From: CAZCZZ01 sp964503335
Lineage (GTDB): Bacteria > Verrucomicrobiota > Kiritimatiellia > CAIVKH01
Direction: 5' to 3'
Assembly: GCA_964503335.1 (NCBI GenBank)
Contig: CAZCZZ010000010.1
Coordinates: forward strand, 11,726 to 75,725
DNA: 64,000 nt
Position 1 is the stretch's first letter. Every line of letters begins with the position of its first letter. Shown here one piece after another: positions 9,231-17,541 of this stretch. The notes under the pieces were generated by a model that had not been told where the DNA came from, did no database searches, and saw only the letters and a program-made list of their open reading frames with translations. The translations under genes and the position numbers were made by a program.

Positions 9231-11002
9231 TGGTCGATCGTGCCGCCATCATGGAACGTCTTTTGGAGTTGGTCGGCGCGGACTCCGTTGAAGCCGCTTT
9301 CTTCACAACCTACACGTTTGGCCGGAGTTTCTTTGAAGACGATGTTCTCAATCCGCTGACAGAAGACGGCTCCCTTCGCGGCATTATCCCCGTGACCGTG
9401 GTGGTCGACCGCCATCGGTACGCCGGGAGCAACTACGGGTACGAGGTCGTCCGTTATCCGAATGCGGGCCGGCTGTGGCATCCCAAAAACATCCTGCTAA
9501 TGGTACGTGACAGGCGCAGTGGTTGGCTCCGAACCATTTTCGGCATTGGCAGCGCGAATCTCACACGAACTGGGTGGGAGCAGAACGACGAGTTGGTCAG
9601 TCTTCAAGACTGGCCTGGGTGGAAGATTCCCGCGGTCGTGAGCAAGTGGTTGAGAGCACCATGGCTTGTTCACTCCCAGTTTGCGGAGTGGGCCAGGGTG
9701 AATGCGTCCGTCCGAAAGAAGCTGCCCTACCGACATATGCTGCTGTCCAGTCTCGATACGCCGCTCTGGCCACAGATCCCGGAGTACTACCGCATCAAGA
9801 ACTGGGACGAGGCTCATGTGGTGGCGCCGTTCCATGACCAAAGCGACCCAGACAGCGATGATATGGAGGGGAACCAAGGGCATGGCGGATTCCTTCAGCA
9901 ACTCTGCAAGATGGCCCGCTCGGGAAGATCCAAGTTGCACCTCTATCTGGCCTCCTCCAGTGAGGAGAAGGGGGAATGCTGCGTTGCCGCATCCAAGGGA
10001 GCGCTGGAGCGTGTCAGCAAGGTTGTCAGCCTCAATCTTCGGATGATCAAGCCCCGCAACAAGGGACTGTTTCATGCCAAACTGACGGCTGTTCGTGTAG
10101 GCACGTCGTGGTGCATCGTCACCGGCTCCCCCAATGCCACATCGGCCGCCTTTGTCAGCGAATGCGGTAACGTAGAGGTGGCTCTTTGCCGGTATCACAG
10201 GGGAAGGTCCATTCCGAAGTCCCTTCTGCCGGCGTCGAGCCCCGTGTCGCTCAACCGGCTACGTTCGTTGCCTGGCGTGACGAGAGAGGTCATCTGGGAT
10301 GCGCTCGATTCCGCAGCGTACGACGTGAAGCGACGGAAACTCACCCTCGCCTGGCGCACAGGCTACAATCTGGGCAATACGGAGATCCAATTCGACGGCA
10401 AGGTTGTCGATCCGGGGAAGTTCGAGCCCGGGGACAGCCAGAGCCGCTCGCTGCAGACCCTGCCGCGGAAGAGAACCCCGAAGCCCGTATCTCCGGGCAC
10501 CTGCCCGATCACATGGAAGGATGATGTGCCGGACGTCGGGTGCACCCGCCTCCGAGCGATGACACCCAACGATTGGCTCGAAGCTCTGGGATCTGTAGTC
10601 ACCTCGCCTCTGACCAAGGAGGGCGTTCCGGGGCCGAGCAGCGGTTCATCGGAGAAAGGCGAGGCCGGCAAATCCTCATCGTTTGACTGGGCTGTTCGGG
10701 TCAAGCGGCTGGATGCCAGCCTCGCGTCGGTCACCGCCCAACTCGGGGACATCCGATCCGAGAGGATTCTTAGCCTGCTCCTTCGTGACGTCATCGGGGC
10801 ATGGAAGGCGCACAATCCGCACGCCCGCCGGATTTCCGCCGCCGAGAAGGCTTGGCGCATGTGGGTCAGGGCCGGCTTGTGGCAGGTGCTGGACCGGACG
10901 CGGGGCAAGACCTCCGGGGTACGCAGGGTGCGTAGGCAGGCAGATGCCTTGGCGCGAACCATTCCCCAGAAGCTCAAGGAGTACCCCATTGCGCCCGAGT
11001 AA
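9227..11002 (+). CDS. Tdp1-like phospholipase D-fold protein with two HxK motifs
   Basis: 591 residues from the ATG at 9227 (ATGA overlap with the previous gene); the open frame extends upstream but that part overlaps another gene. Two half-sites of the PLD fold are present: WHPKN (His85, Lys87) followed by GSANLTRTGWEQND, and FHAKL (His283, Lys285) followed by GSPNATSAAF. The HxK...GSxN arrangement without the Asp of classical HKD resembles tyrosyl-DNA phosphodiesterase (Tdp1), which acts on DNA 3' ends, more than lipases. A nuclease or DNA-end-processing role with the downstream Snf2 helicase is inferred. PLD-fold plus Snf2 helicase is also the core of DISARM (DrmC, DrmD), but the other DISARM genes are missing here. 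Confidence 0.8.
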   Translation: MMVDRAAIMERLLELVGADSVEAAFFTTYTFGRSFFEDDVLNPLTEDGSLRGIIPVTVVVDRHRYAGSNYGYEVVRYPNAGRLWHPKNILLMVRDRRSGWLRTIFGIGSANLTRTGWEQNDELVSLQDWPGWKIPAVVSKWLRAPWLVHSQFAEWARVNASVRKKLPYRHMLLSSLDTPLWPQIPEYYRIKNWDEAHVVAPFHDQSDPDSDDMEGNQGHGGFLQQLCKMARSGRSKLHLYLASSSEEKGECCVAASKGALERVSKVVSLNLRMIKPRNKGLFHAKLTAVRVGTSWCIVTGSPNATSAAFVSECGNVEVALCRYHRGRSIPKSLLPASSPVSLNRLRSLPGVTREVIWDALDSAAYDVKRRKLTLAWRTGYNLGNTEIQFDGKVVDPGKFEPGDSQSRSLQTLPRKRTPKPVSPGTCPITWKDDVPDVGCTRLRAMTPNDWLEALGSVVTSPLTKEGVPGPSSGSSEKGEAGKSSSFDWAVRVKRLDASLASVTAQLGDIRSERILSLLLRDVIGAWKAHNPHARRISAAEKAWRMWVRAGLWQVLDRTRGKTSGVRRVRRQADALARTIPQKLKEYPIAPE

Positions 11003-13175
11003 GCGAAAAGCGTTGAGCCGCGACGACCTTGGCTGGGTCAGATTCCCGCGCGGGGGAGGCGACAGGATATCCGCTAGCCATCGCAATCGGCAGCTCAAGA
11101 CGGCCCGTCGACTCCTGCGGGGTCTCTACGGTGAGGATGCCGTGCCAGGAATGATGCTCGGCGACGAGGTCGGGATGGGGAAGACCTACGTATCCCTCGC
11201 GGTGGTTGCGTCGGTTTGCCGCCACCAACCCGACGCCCGCGTCGTCATCCTCGCCCACAACGAGGATATGGCAAGAACATGGCGTGACCGCTGGGACTCA
11301 ATCGCGAAGAAGACGCGCCCGCCCGGGAGCCATTCACCGCTGCCGGAAGGCCAGAGGCTCAATAAGGCCCGCGATATGGGGAAGAAGGGCGTCTACTTCG
11401 GCTCGTACGAGACGTACAAGCGCGTGTCAACCGACAGTGCCCGCATGATGCTGGAGGCCTTGCTTGAGGGAAGCGGCATCCATGATCCAACCCGCAGGCG
11501 TCTCCGACACCAACTTTTCGGGACGCGCGCAAGAGGAGACGATCTCTGTGACGCATTGCGCCGCCCCTCAATAACAACACGAGAGAGGTTTGTCGCCCGG
11601 CACTACGATTGTCACACGAAGGGTTGGAAGAGCTGGTGGTCTGCGGCTGCGGAGATCCGTCGGATTGTCCTCGGCAACTCGCGCTCGCGCCGCCCCATTG
11701 ACTTGCTGATCGTGGATGAGGCTCACAAGCTGGAGAGCGATCAGCGGACGGTCTTCATGTCGGAGGTGCTCGACGGACGTGTGAAGCGCGCTCTCTTTGT
11801 GACGGCCACTCCGTTTGCACTCCGCGTGGCGCAGCTCATCGATCGCCTGAACGACATCTACGATGTTACCGAGTGGCCTGGCAAGGCGGGGAAGCTCAAG
11901 GCTGTGAAGGGCGATGTGAAGGAGTTTGCCGACACCGTGGGCAGGAATGCGGGCGCGGCACACGAACTTCGTGAACGTGTCGAGGCGTCGTTGGGTCGAT
12001 ATCTTGTGCGATCTCGATGGCCGGAGCGCATCAGCAAGCAAGGACCGCCTCGTCGTGATAACAAGTTGATCCCGCACAATATCTCGCGGCAGATCACCGA
12101 GACCGACGCTTTTGCGATCCTGGCGCTCGAGACAGCCTACCGCCGAATCTCGAACTGTGGGGAACGGGTACATCGCGCCTCGTATCGTGAGACCCTTTGC
12201 TCTTCGTACTCTGCAGTTCGCAAGTCGATGACACGGAAGGACCTCGAGGAGAAGTCGCCCGTCCCGCGTTTTCTTAAGGGACTTGATGACTTCATCCCGC
12301 GAAATTCCGAATCGCCAAAGTTCCAGAATGCCTTGAGTTTCCTGGTCCAAAGTGCCAGAGGGCGACACAAAGTCGTTGTCTTCTGTAAGCGCACCGCCAC
12401 CGTCGAGCGCATGCGTCGGGAGATTCATGCGGCGTTTGCCCGGATTCGGAAGATGCACTCGATGGAATGGCAGAAAGTTCAGCGGCGTTTACCCCAGTGG
12501 AAGAAGGATGGACTACCGCAGGACATGGAATGGGACGAGTGCATTGCGTGGTTGAGGTTTGCGGTTCATCATCACGTCCGCAAGAAAATCAACCGTCGCA
12601 ATTGGCAGAGCCTCGTTCTTCGCATGAAGGAACATGGCTGTCGCGCGGCCGGCGACAACTACCTCGAACTGCTTCGCCAGACATGGGGAAGAGGGCATCG
12701 TGCGGATTGGGTTGCCGAACTGAGCGGGAGCATGCCGGATGAGAATTCCTCAGACCTCTCGACGCGGGAGCACCGCAAGCGTGGGCGCAGCAAAAGTGCG
12801 GTTCGTTTCGCTTTCAATCTGCCCGGCCCGCCCTATGTCCTTGTCTGCACCAGCGTTGCTCGGGAGGGCATTGATCTTCACCACTGGTGCCACAAGCTCC
12901 TTCAGTACGATCTGGAGTGGAACCCGGCCTGGATGGAGCAGCAGGTGGGTCGAGTCGATCGCATTAACTCACTGGCACACCGGATGAGAGTCCCGGTCGA
13001 GGTGTACTACGCTCACTTGCCGGGTACCTACGAAGAGTACATTGCCGATGAAGTGAAGCGCCGCTGCGAGATGCTTCGGCTCGTCCTTGGTGCCGGCGAA
13101 TGGCTTGCCGACAAGCCGGAGGATCAGAAGCGCATTGCAGAGTTGGAGCGCTACCAGCTCGACTTCGAGCCGTAA
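10989..13175 (+). CDS. Snf2-like SF2 helicase/translocase
   Basis: 728 residues. The chosen start is TTG at 10989, seven bases after a perfect AAGGAG (10976-10981); it overlaps the PLD gene by 14 bp. SF2 motifs: GDEVGMGKTYVS (Lys65), VDEAH (Asp243-His246), LFVTATPF (motif III), and the second RecA lobe with VCTSVAREGIDLHHW (motif V) and QQVGRVDRI (motif VI). The middle region is charged and contains inserted helices. Such proteins translocate along double-stranded DNA and remodel protein-DNA complexes or, in DISARM-like systems, load nucleases. It closes the seven-gene operon. Confidence 0.88.
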   Translation: MRPSKRKALSRDDLGWVRFPRGGGDRISASHRNRQLKTARRLLRGLYGEDAVPGMMLGDEVGMGKTYVSLAVVASVCRHQPDARVVILAHNEDMARTWRDRWDSIAKKTRPPGSHSPLPEGQRLNKARDMGKKGVYFGSYETYKRVSTDSARMMLEALLEGSGIHDPTRRRLRHQLFGTRARGDDLCDALRRPSITTRERFVARHYDCHTKGWKSWWSAAAEIRRIVLGNSRSRRPIDLLIVDEAHKLESDQRTVFMSEVLDGRVKRALFVTATPFALRVAQLIDRLNDIYDVTEWPGKAGKLKAVKGDVKEFADTVGRNAGAAHELRERVEASLGRYLVRSRWPERISKQGPPRRDNKLIPHNISRQITETDAFAILALETAYRRISNCGERVHRASYRETLCSSYSAVRKSMTRKDLEEKSPVPRFLKGLDDFIPRNSESPKFQNALSFLVQSARGRHKVVVFCKRTATVERMRREIHAAFARIRKMHSMEWQKVQRRLPQWKKDGLPQDMEWDECIAWLRFAVHHHVRKKINRRNWQSLVLRMKEHGCRAAGDNYLELLRQTWGRGHRADWVAELSGSMPDENSSDLSTREHRKRGRSKSAVRFAFNLPGPPYVLVCTSVAREGIDLHHWCHKLLQYDLEWNPAWMEQQVGRVDRINSLAHRMRVPVEVYYAHLPGTYEEYIADEVKRRCEMLRLVLGAGEWLADKPEDQKRIAELERYQLDFEP

Positions 13176-13441
13176 GGCTATTCAAATTTCAATGTGGCTT
13201 CAAAGCGGCACTGGAGGCATTCGCCTCTGAACGGGACATCAACCCTGCGTCTGCCCCGTTACGGGATGCCCTAAATCGAAAATTTGGCGACGAACACAGC
13301 ATTGGAGCCAAAGAGTATGCTGATTTTTGTCTGGGAGGAATACGGGGCTTGGGTGCAATCGAAGACTTTGATATTAGATACGCCCAGCGTGTTCAGGAAG
13401 CGGTGCTTGTTGGGGAGCAACTGCGGTTGGCCTTTGGTTGA
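13100..13441 (+). CDS. Possible small ORF or gene remnant
   Basis: A 113-codon frame whose ATG lies 76 bp inside the helicase gene; no better start or ribosome site exists. The last 80 residues look like real protein (ALEAFASERDIN..., then KEYADFCLGGIRGLGAIEDF and RYAQRVQEAVL). The first 25 residues are only the out-of-frame shadow of the helicase end. It may therefore be the surviving C-terminus of a displaced gene rather than a working gene. It lies in the gap between the two large operons. No family recognised. Confidence 0.3.
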   Translation: MACRQAGGSEAHCRVGALPARLRAVRLFKFQCGFKAALEAFASERDINPASAPLRDALNRKFGDEHSIGAKEYADFCLGGIRGLGAIEDFDIRYAQRVQEAVLVGEQLRLAFG

Positions 13442-13520
13442 ACCGCAGGTCACGCTGCCTGATATCCCGATAATCGTATGATGATTACTTGCTCTGAAGC
13501 GGTTGGATGTGGGGTGCGCC

Positions 13521-15803
13521 ATGGGTTATAGGCTGAGTACCTATACGAGGGAGAGTCTGTCCAATGTGGCTATTCCAGGTGTCGCAGCTCCATCCCTGTT
13601 CTGGCTGATGCCCGTGGGTACGTGGCCACAGGACGAGTTGCGCAATCTGGATCGCCTCTTCTATGAGGACGATGGCCCCTGCAAGGATCTTGGCTTACTG
13701 CTTGTCAGAGACATGTTCGGGCGGCAACGAGCCGAGGGCGGCGTCACAGATCTCTCCTCATTGTCGAGTTCATTGGCCGATGTCTTGCCCGTATCGCGTT
13801 TAGAGGGCCGAGCGATCTCGATGTCAGGGACCGCTTCGCGGAGACAGGTGCTCGTGATGGGCGGCGCGTATCCTCAGCCGGGATGGGGGATGCTTCTTTC
13901 GCTAGGTAAAGATCCTTGCCGCGAAATTAACCAACTCATCGCGAAGGTACTGGCTGCGATGACGTCCGACCAGACTCAGCCGTTGATCGATTCCATCAAG
14001 CAGGCCACGCGAGCTTTCCACGCATGGAAAGATGCAGGATCAATGAGTGGTTTCATCACTCGGGCAATTCCTGGTAGTGCGAAGGAGAAGCTCATCGCTG
14101 CAGCCACAACCTACAGAAAGCTCTCCGAGATCTTAGCGAAGGGTGATGTCAAAGAGCTCAAGGAATTCAGGCAGAAGCTTATTCGTGATGGCACACCCGA
14201 ACTGCCGACCGGGCTCCTGGACGAGGCTGGTTTGCATGAGTTAATACTCGCGAAGGGCCTCGGAAGACTCGCGACCGATGTGGTTGCGATGCGGTTGGTT
14301 CCGACACTGAAGGAGCTCGTAGAACTTCCAAAGGACGAACGGCCAGACAAGCTAGGTGTTCTCGGTCCTTATGGCTGTAGGCAAGAAGGGCGAAGTTGGT
14401 TGATACTCAATGACTTTGGCAAGGCTCCGCCGCTGGCCGACCTACTCGCGTGGCGAGAGTCTGCCCAGCGAAACGTCGTGGATCGGCATCAAGTCGAAAT
14501 CGAGACACTCATTAAGAAGAGCTCCGATGCTTTGGGGCAATGCGTCGCCGAAGAGGTTGAGCAGGCCGAGTGCCTGAAGAAATCATTGGAGAGTAAATCA
14601 AGGGCGGTCGGTCAGGCGCAGAAGACATTCCAAACAGCGCTCAAGGAAGCAGCCGTCGCTCAGTGGGACATAGGCCCGCGCTTCCTCACTGAACTTGAAG
14701 CTGTGTGTCGGCAAGGCAACACTGACTTCACTACCATTCCGTGGGACCCGCCACGAATGATTGGATGGAAGCTCTTCGCTCAAGGATTGAATATCAGGCT
14801 TGGCGATCTGACCGCGTCGGCCAGAAAGTTTCTCGGCAAGACGGACATAGAGCAAGCCGTTGCTGCGGGAGATATCTCGTCCCCCGTAGACGGAAGCTAC
14901 TTCACCGACTGGGTTCACTACGTCGTTTCCCAGGATCCGACACGAAATGTTCGCGAAGTAACTGAGCATTACCTCGTGGATCTTCTTGGTTTGGTTAGCC
15001 TTCGGAGGGCCGTTGAGAGGTCCGGGGGCTCCACGGAGCTGCTTTCAGACCAGTTTTTGCTAGCACGTCAACTGCTTGACCTCATGGGGTGGCGAAGCTC
15101 CAGTCCTCCCGCACGGCGAACACTTGCAAATGTGACGCTCAATTCTGGAACAGATACCGACGTCTCCGCCAATGACCTTCGGAAGATTCTGGAGAATTTC
15201 TGCAAAGATCTTATCGATGTCCTCGTGATGGATGTTGCCGGTGGGGTCGGCCGAACCGTGCAGCTTCTTCAGTCTGCTGTGCCCGCGTATCGATTCAGTA
15301 AACGGACATGGGATGCGGAAGTTGCCTCGATCACACTCGGGCCTGCTGCAATGCTGCTGAAGACGTTGGCACCGATTGCTGCGCCGACACGACAAGAAGC
15401 TGCGGCAAACCTCTCGGGGCTGGTGGCAGAGCTTGCCAAGCTGCTGAATCAAGGCAGCCACGATATTGCCAATGGAGAGGTAGACCCTTACGACGTGACG
15501 ACGGCCTGCGCCCTGTGCAGGGAACTGATACAGGCTGCGAGCGAGCTGATCACGGAGATGCCATGGCACCTCTCGCCTTCCCATCGCTCCGGAGAGAATC
15601 CTACTGTTATTAGCGGTATGGCATGGAGTCACAGCCACCCGCAACCAAGGTTGATTCGCGTCATGCTGTTCGGAGACGAAACAGTTGGAGACTCTTCATC
15701 CATGTTCATCAGGAACTTATCCGGAAGGAATCCGGTGATGACCGATGTAATGACAATCCATCGTCCGATCGAACCTCTACCGAAGGTGACAACGTCCGAC
15801 TAG
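13521..15803 (+). CDS. Large protein of unknown function, first gene of second operon
   Basis: 760 residues from ATG 13521 (a TTG at 13503 is also in frame). No nucleotide-binding or nuclease motif was found. A stretch around residues 310-375 is rich in Glu/Lys/Gln and probably coiled coil. The C-terminal 300 residues are mostly helical with Ser-rich loops. It precedes the GmrSD-type gene by 36 bp in the same direction and so probably belongs to the same transcript. About 345 bp separate it from the first operon, enough for a promoter. A structural or sensor role within the defence complex is only a guess. Confidence 0.75.
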   Translation: MGYRLSTYTRESLSNVAIPGVAAPSLFWLMPVGTWPQDELRNLDRLFYEDDGPCKDLGLLLVRDMFGRQRAEGGVTDLSSLSSSLADVLPVSRLEGRAISMSGTASRRQVLVMGGAYPQPGWGMLLSLGKDPCREINQLIAKVLAAMTSDQTQPLIDSIKQATRAFHAWKDAGSMSGFITRAIPGSAKEKLIAAATTYRKLSEILAKGDVKELKEFRQKLIRDGTPELPTGLLDEAGLHELILAKGLGRLATDVVAMRLVPTLKELVELPKDERPDKLGVLGPYGCRQEGRSWLILNDFGKAPPLADLLAWRESAQRNVVDRHQVEIETLIKKSSDALGQCVAEEVEQAECLKKSLESKSRAVGQAQKTFQTALKEAAVAQWDIGPRFLTELEAVCRQGNTDFTTIPWDPPRMIGWKLFAQGLNIRLGDLTASARKFLGKTDIEQAVAAGDISSPVDGSYFTDWVHYVVSQDPTRNVREVTEHYLVDLLGLVSLRRAVERSGGSTELLSDQFLLARQLLDLMGWRSSSPPARRTLANVTLNSGTDTDVSANDLRKILENFCKDLIDVLVMDVAGGVGRTVQLLQSAVPAYRFSKRTWDAEVASITLGPAAMLLKTLAPIAAPTRQEAAANLSGLVAELAKLLNQGSHDIANGEVDPYDVTTACALCRELIQAASELITEMPWHLSPSHRSGENPTVISGMAWSHSHPQPRLIRVMLFGDETVGDSSSMFIRNLSGRNPVMTDVMTIHRPIEPLPKVTTSD

Positions 15804-15839
15804 TGTGAATGCAGCAGAGACAATGAACTGATTCGTCCA

Positions 15840-17531
15840 ATGAAGAACCAAACGAAGACAATACGCAAGATCGTCAACTGCTTGAACAACCCCGAAGAAG
15901 AAGGCGGATACTGGCTGCCCAATATCCAGCGCCCTTTTGTCTGGAGTGAGGAGCAGATGTGCCGACTGTTTGACTCCCTGATGCGTGATTACCCGATCAG
16001 CACGCTCCTTATCTGGCGCACATGTGAAGACGTGGCGCATCGGAAATTCATCGATGTGTATCACGGGGGACTACGACTTTCGGACTTCAAGCAACCCAAG
16101 AACGACCATGCCAAACAGCTGATCCTGGATGGGCAGCAGAGACTGCAGAGTCTGTTCATTGCACTCAGGGGTTCATATGAAGGCATGGAGCTCTATTTTG
16201 ACATGCTGAGCGGTGATCTGGCTCAACCCGAGGACATACGATTCAAGTTCAAGTTCCTTTCTGCCGACAAAGCGGCCTGGCCCTGGGTGCGGTTCAAAGA
16301 CTTGGTCATGGATGATCGCAAGAAGCGCCTGGTGATGGATGATCTTCCCGTCGATGCCAAATCTCTGACGTCTGCTCAGGAGGAGCGTATCGAGGACAAC
16401 TATGATCAGGTCTTGCGCGTGTTCAAACAGGAGGAGCGCATCGCCTACCAGTTTCTCGATGATGTCGAATACTCTGGCATGTATAAGCTGGACGATGTGG
16501 TCGAGATCTTCATCCGTGCCAATTCGGGCGGTACGCATTTGGGGAAATCAGACCTCTTGTTCTCCCTGCTGAGCTCGTCGTGGGAGGAGGCTGATGAATG
16601 CATGGAGGAGTTGCTGGACCTGCTCAATCGCGACGGGTTTGGCTTCACCCGGGACTTCGTACTGAAGACCTGCCTGACCATTCTGGACACGGGCGCCCGC
16701 TACAACGTGTCCAAATTGAGGGATATCTCTAACCGACAGAAAATCATCACAAATTGGGACTCCATTTCTGCAGCCCTTCACGACGTGAAGGACTTCCTGT
16801 GCGGCAAGACGTTCATCCGGACCGACAAGGCGATGGTGTCCTATCAGGTGCTAATTCCGATTGTCTACGCGCGCTACCACTTCCCAGACCAGTGGTCGTC
16901 CATTCAGAACCTGGATGCCTACATCCTTCGCTGCCTACTGACGAGTGCCTTCAGCGGAAGCCCGGACCAGCTGATTGATGATGCTGTTTCAAAAATCAGG
17001 GAGTCCAAGGCTTTCGTCGTGGATGAGCAGTATGGCGTCATACGGGCCGCTAATCGCAGCCTTGAGCTGACGCGTGATGCCCTGCTGGGCGAGGGCTACG
17101 GCAGCAAGATGGTTCATCTGCTGTTCAACCTCTGGTACCGCGGTTTCGACTATCAGCCGGCCTATAGCAATAACGAGCCTCAGGTGGATCACATCTTCCC
17201 GCAAAGCGTCCTGAAGAAGGTTCGCCGCGCCAACGAGGAAGGCAAGCTGCTGCTTACCAAGTACTATGCCGAGGATCGCAACCAGCTCGCCAACTGCATG
17301 CTTCTGAGGCGAGAGGAGAATGGAGCGGGTAACAAGGGCAGCATTGAGGCGGACGCGTGGTTGAAGGATAAGCCTGAGGAATATCTGGAGATGCACCTCA
17401 TCCCGCGTGATAAGGAGTTGTGGAAGCTCGAGAACTACGAGGCCTTCATCAAGGCTCGAGAGGAATTAATCGTCAACAAATTTAGCTACCTCCTCGTTGG
17501 TGGGGAATTGGGTAGCCGCCCGGCGGGGTAG
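15840..17531 (+). CDS. GmrSD-type DUF262/DUF1524 endonuclease
   Basis: 563 residues. The N-terminal DUF262 domain shows IQRPFVWSEEQ and LILDGQQRLQSL (DGQQR at residues 97-101), the ParB-like nucleotide-binding signature of GmrS. The C-terminal DUF1524 domain is an HNH variant: VDHIFPQS (His451) and, 30 residues later, RNQLANCMLL with the metal-binding Asn. The fused single-chain form is common and of normal length. GmrSD enzymes use NTP to cut modified phage DNA (for example glucosylated hydroxymethylcytosine) as type IV restriction. A stand-alone type IV activity or a role as effector of the surrounding operon are both possible. Confidence 0.88.
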   Translation: MKNQTKTIRKIVNCLNNPEEEGGYWLPNIQRPFVWSEEQMCRLFDSLMRDYPISTLLIWRTCEDVAHRKFIDVYHGGLRLSDFKQPKNDHAKQLILDGQQRLQSLFIALRGSYEGMELYFDMLSGDLAQPEDIRFKFKFLSADKAAWPWVRFKDLVMDDRKKRLVMDDLPVDAKSLTSAQEERIEDNYDQVLRVFKQEERIAYQFLDDVEYSGMYKLDDVVEIFIRANSGGTHLGKSDLLFSLLSSSWEEADECMEELLDLLNRDGFGFTRDFVLKTCLTILDTGARYNVSKLRDISNRQKIITNWDSISAALHDVKDFLCGKTFIRTDKAMVSYQVLIPIVYARYHFPDQWSSIQNLDAYILRCLLTSAFSGSPDQLIDDAVSKIRESKAFVVDEQYGVIRAANRSLELTRDALLGEGYGSKMVHLLFNLWYRGFDYQPAYSNNEPQVDHIFPQSVLKKVRRANEEGKLLLTKYYAEDRNQLANCMLLRREENGAGNKGSIEADAWLKDKPEEYLEMHLIPRDKELWKLENYEAFIKAREELIVNKFSYLLVGGELGSRPAG

Positions 17532-17541
17532 GGGATAATTC

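Noticed and set aside
957..13175. DISARM system
   Set aside because: PLD-fold and Snf2 genes are present but the DrmA helicase and DrmB (DUF1998) were not found; HerA-NurA and UvrD-nuclease do not belong to DISARM.
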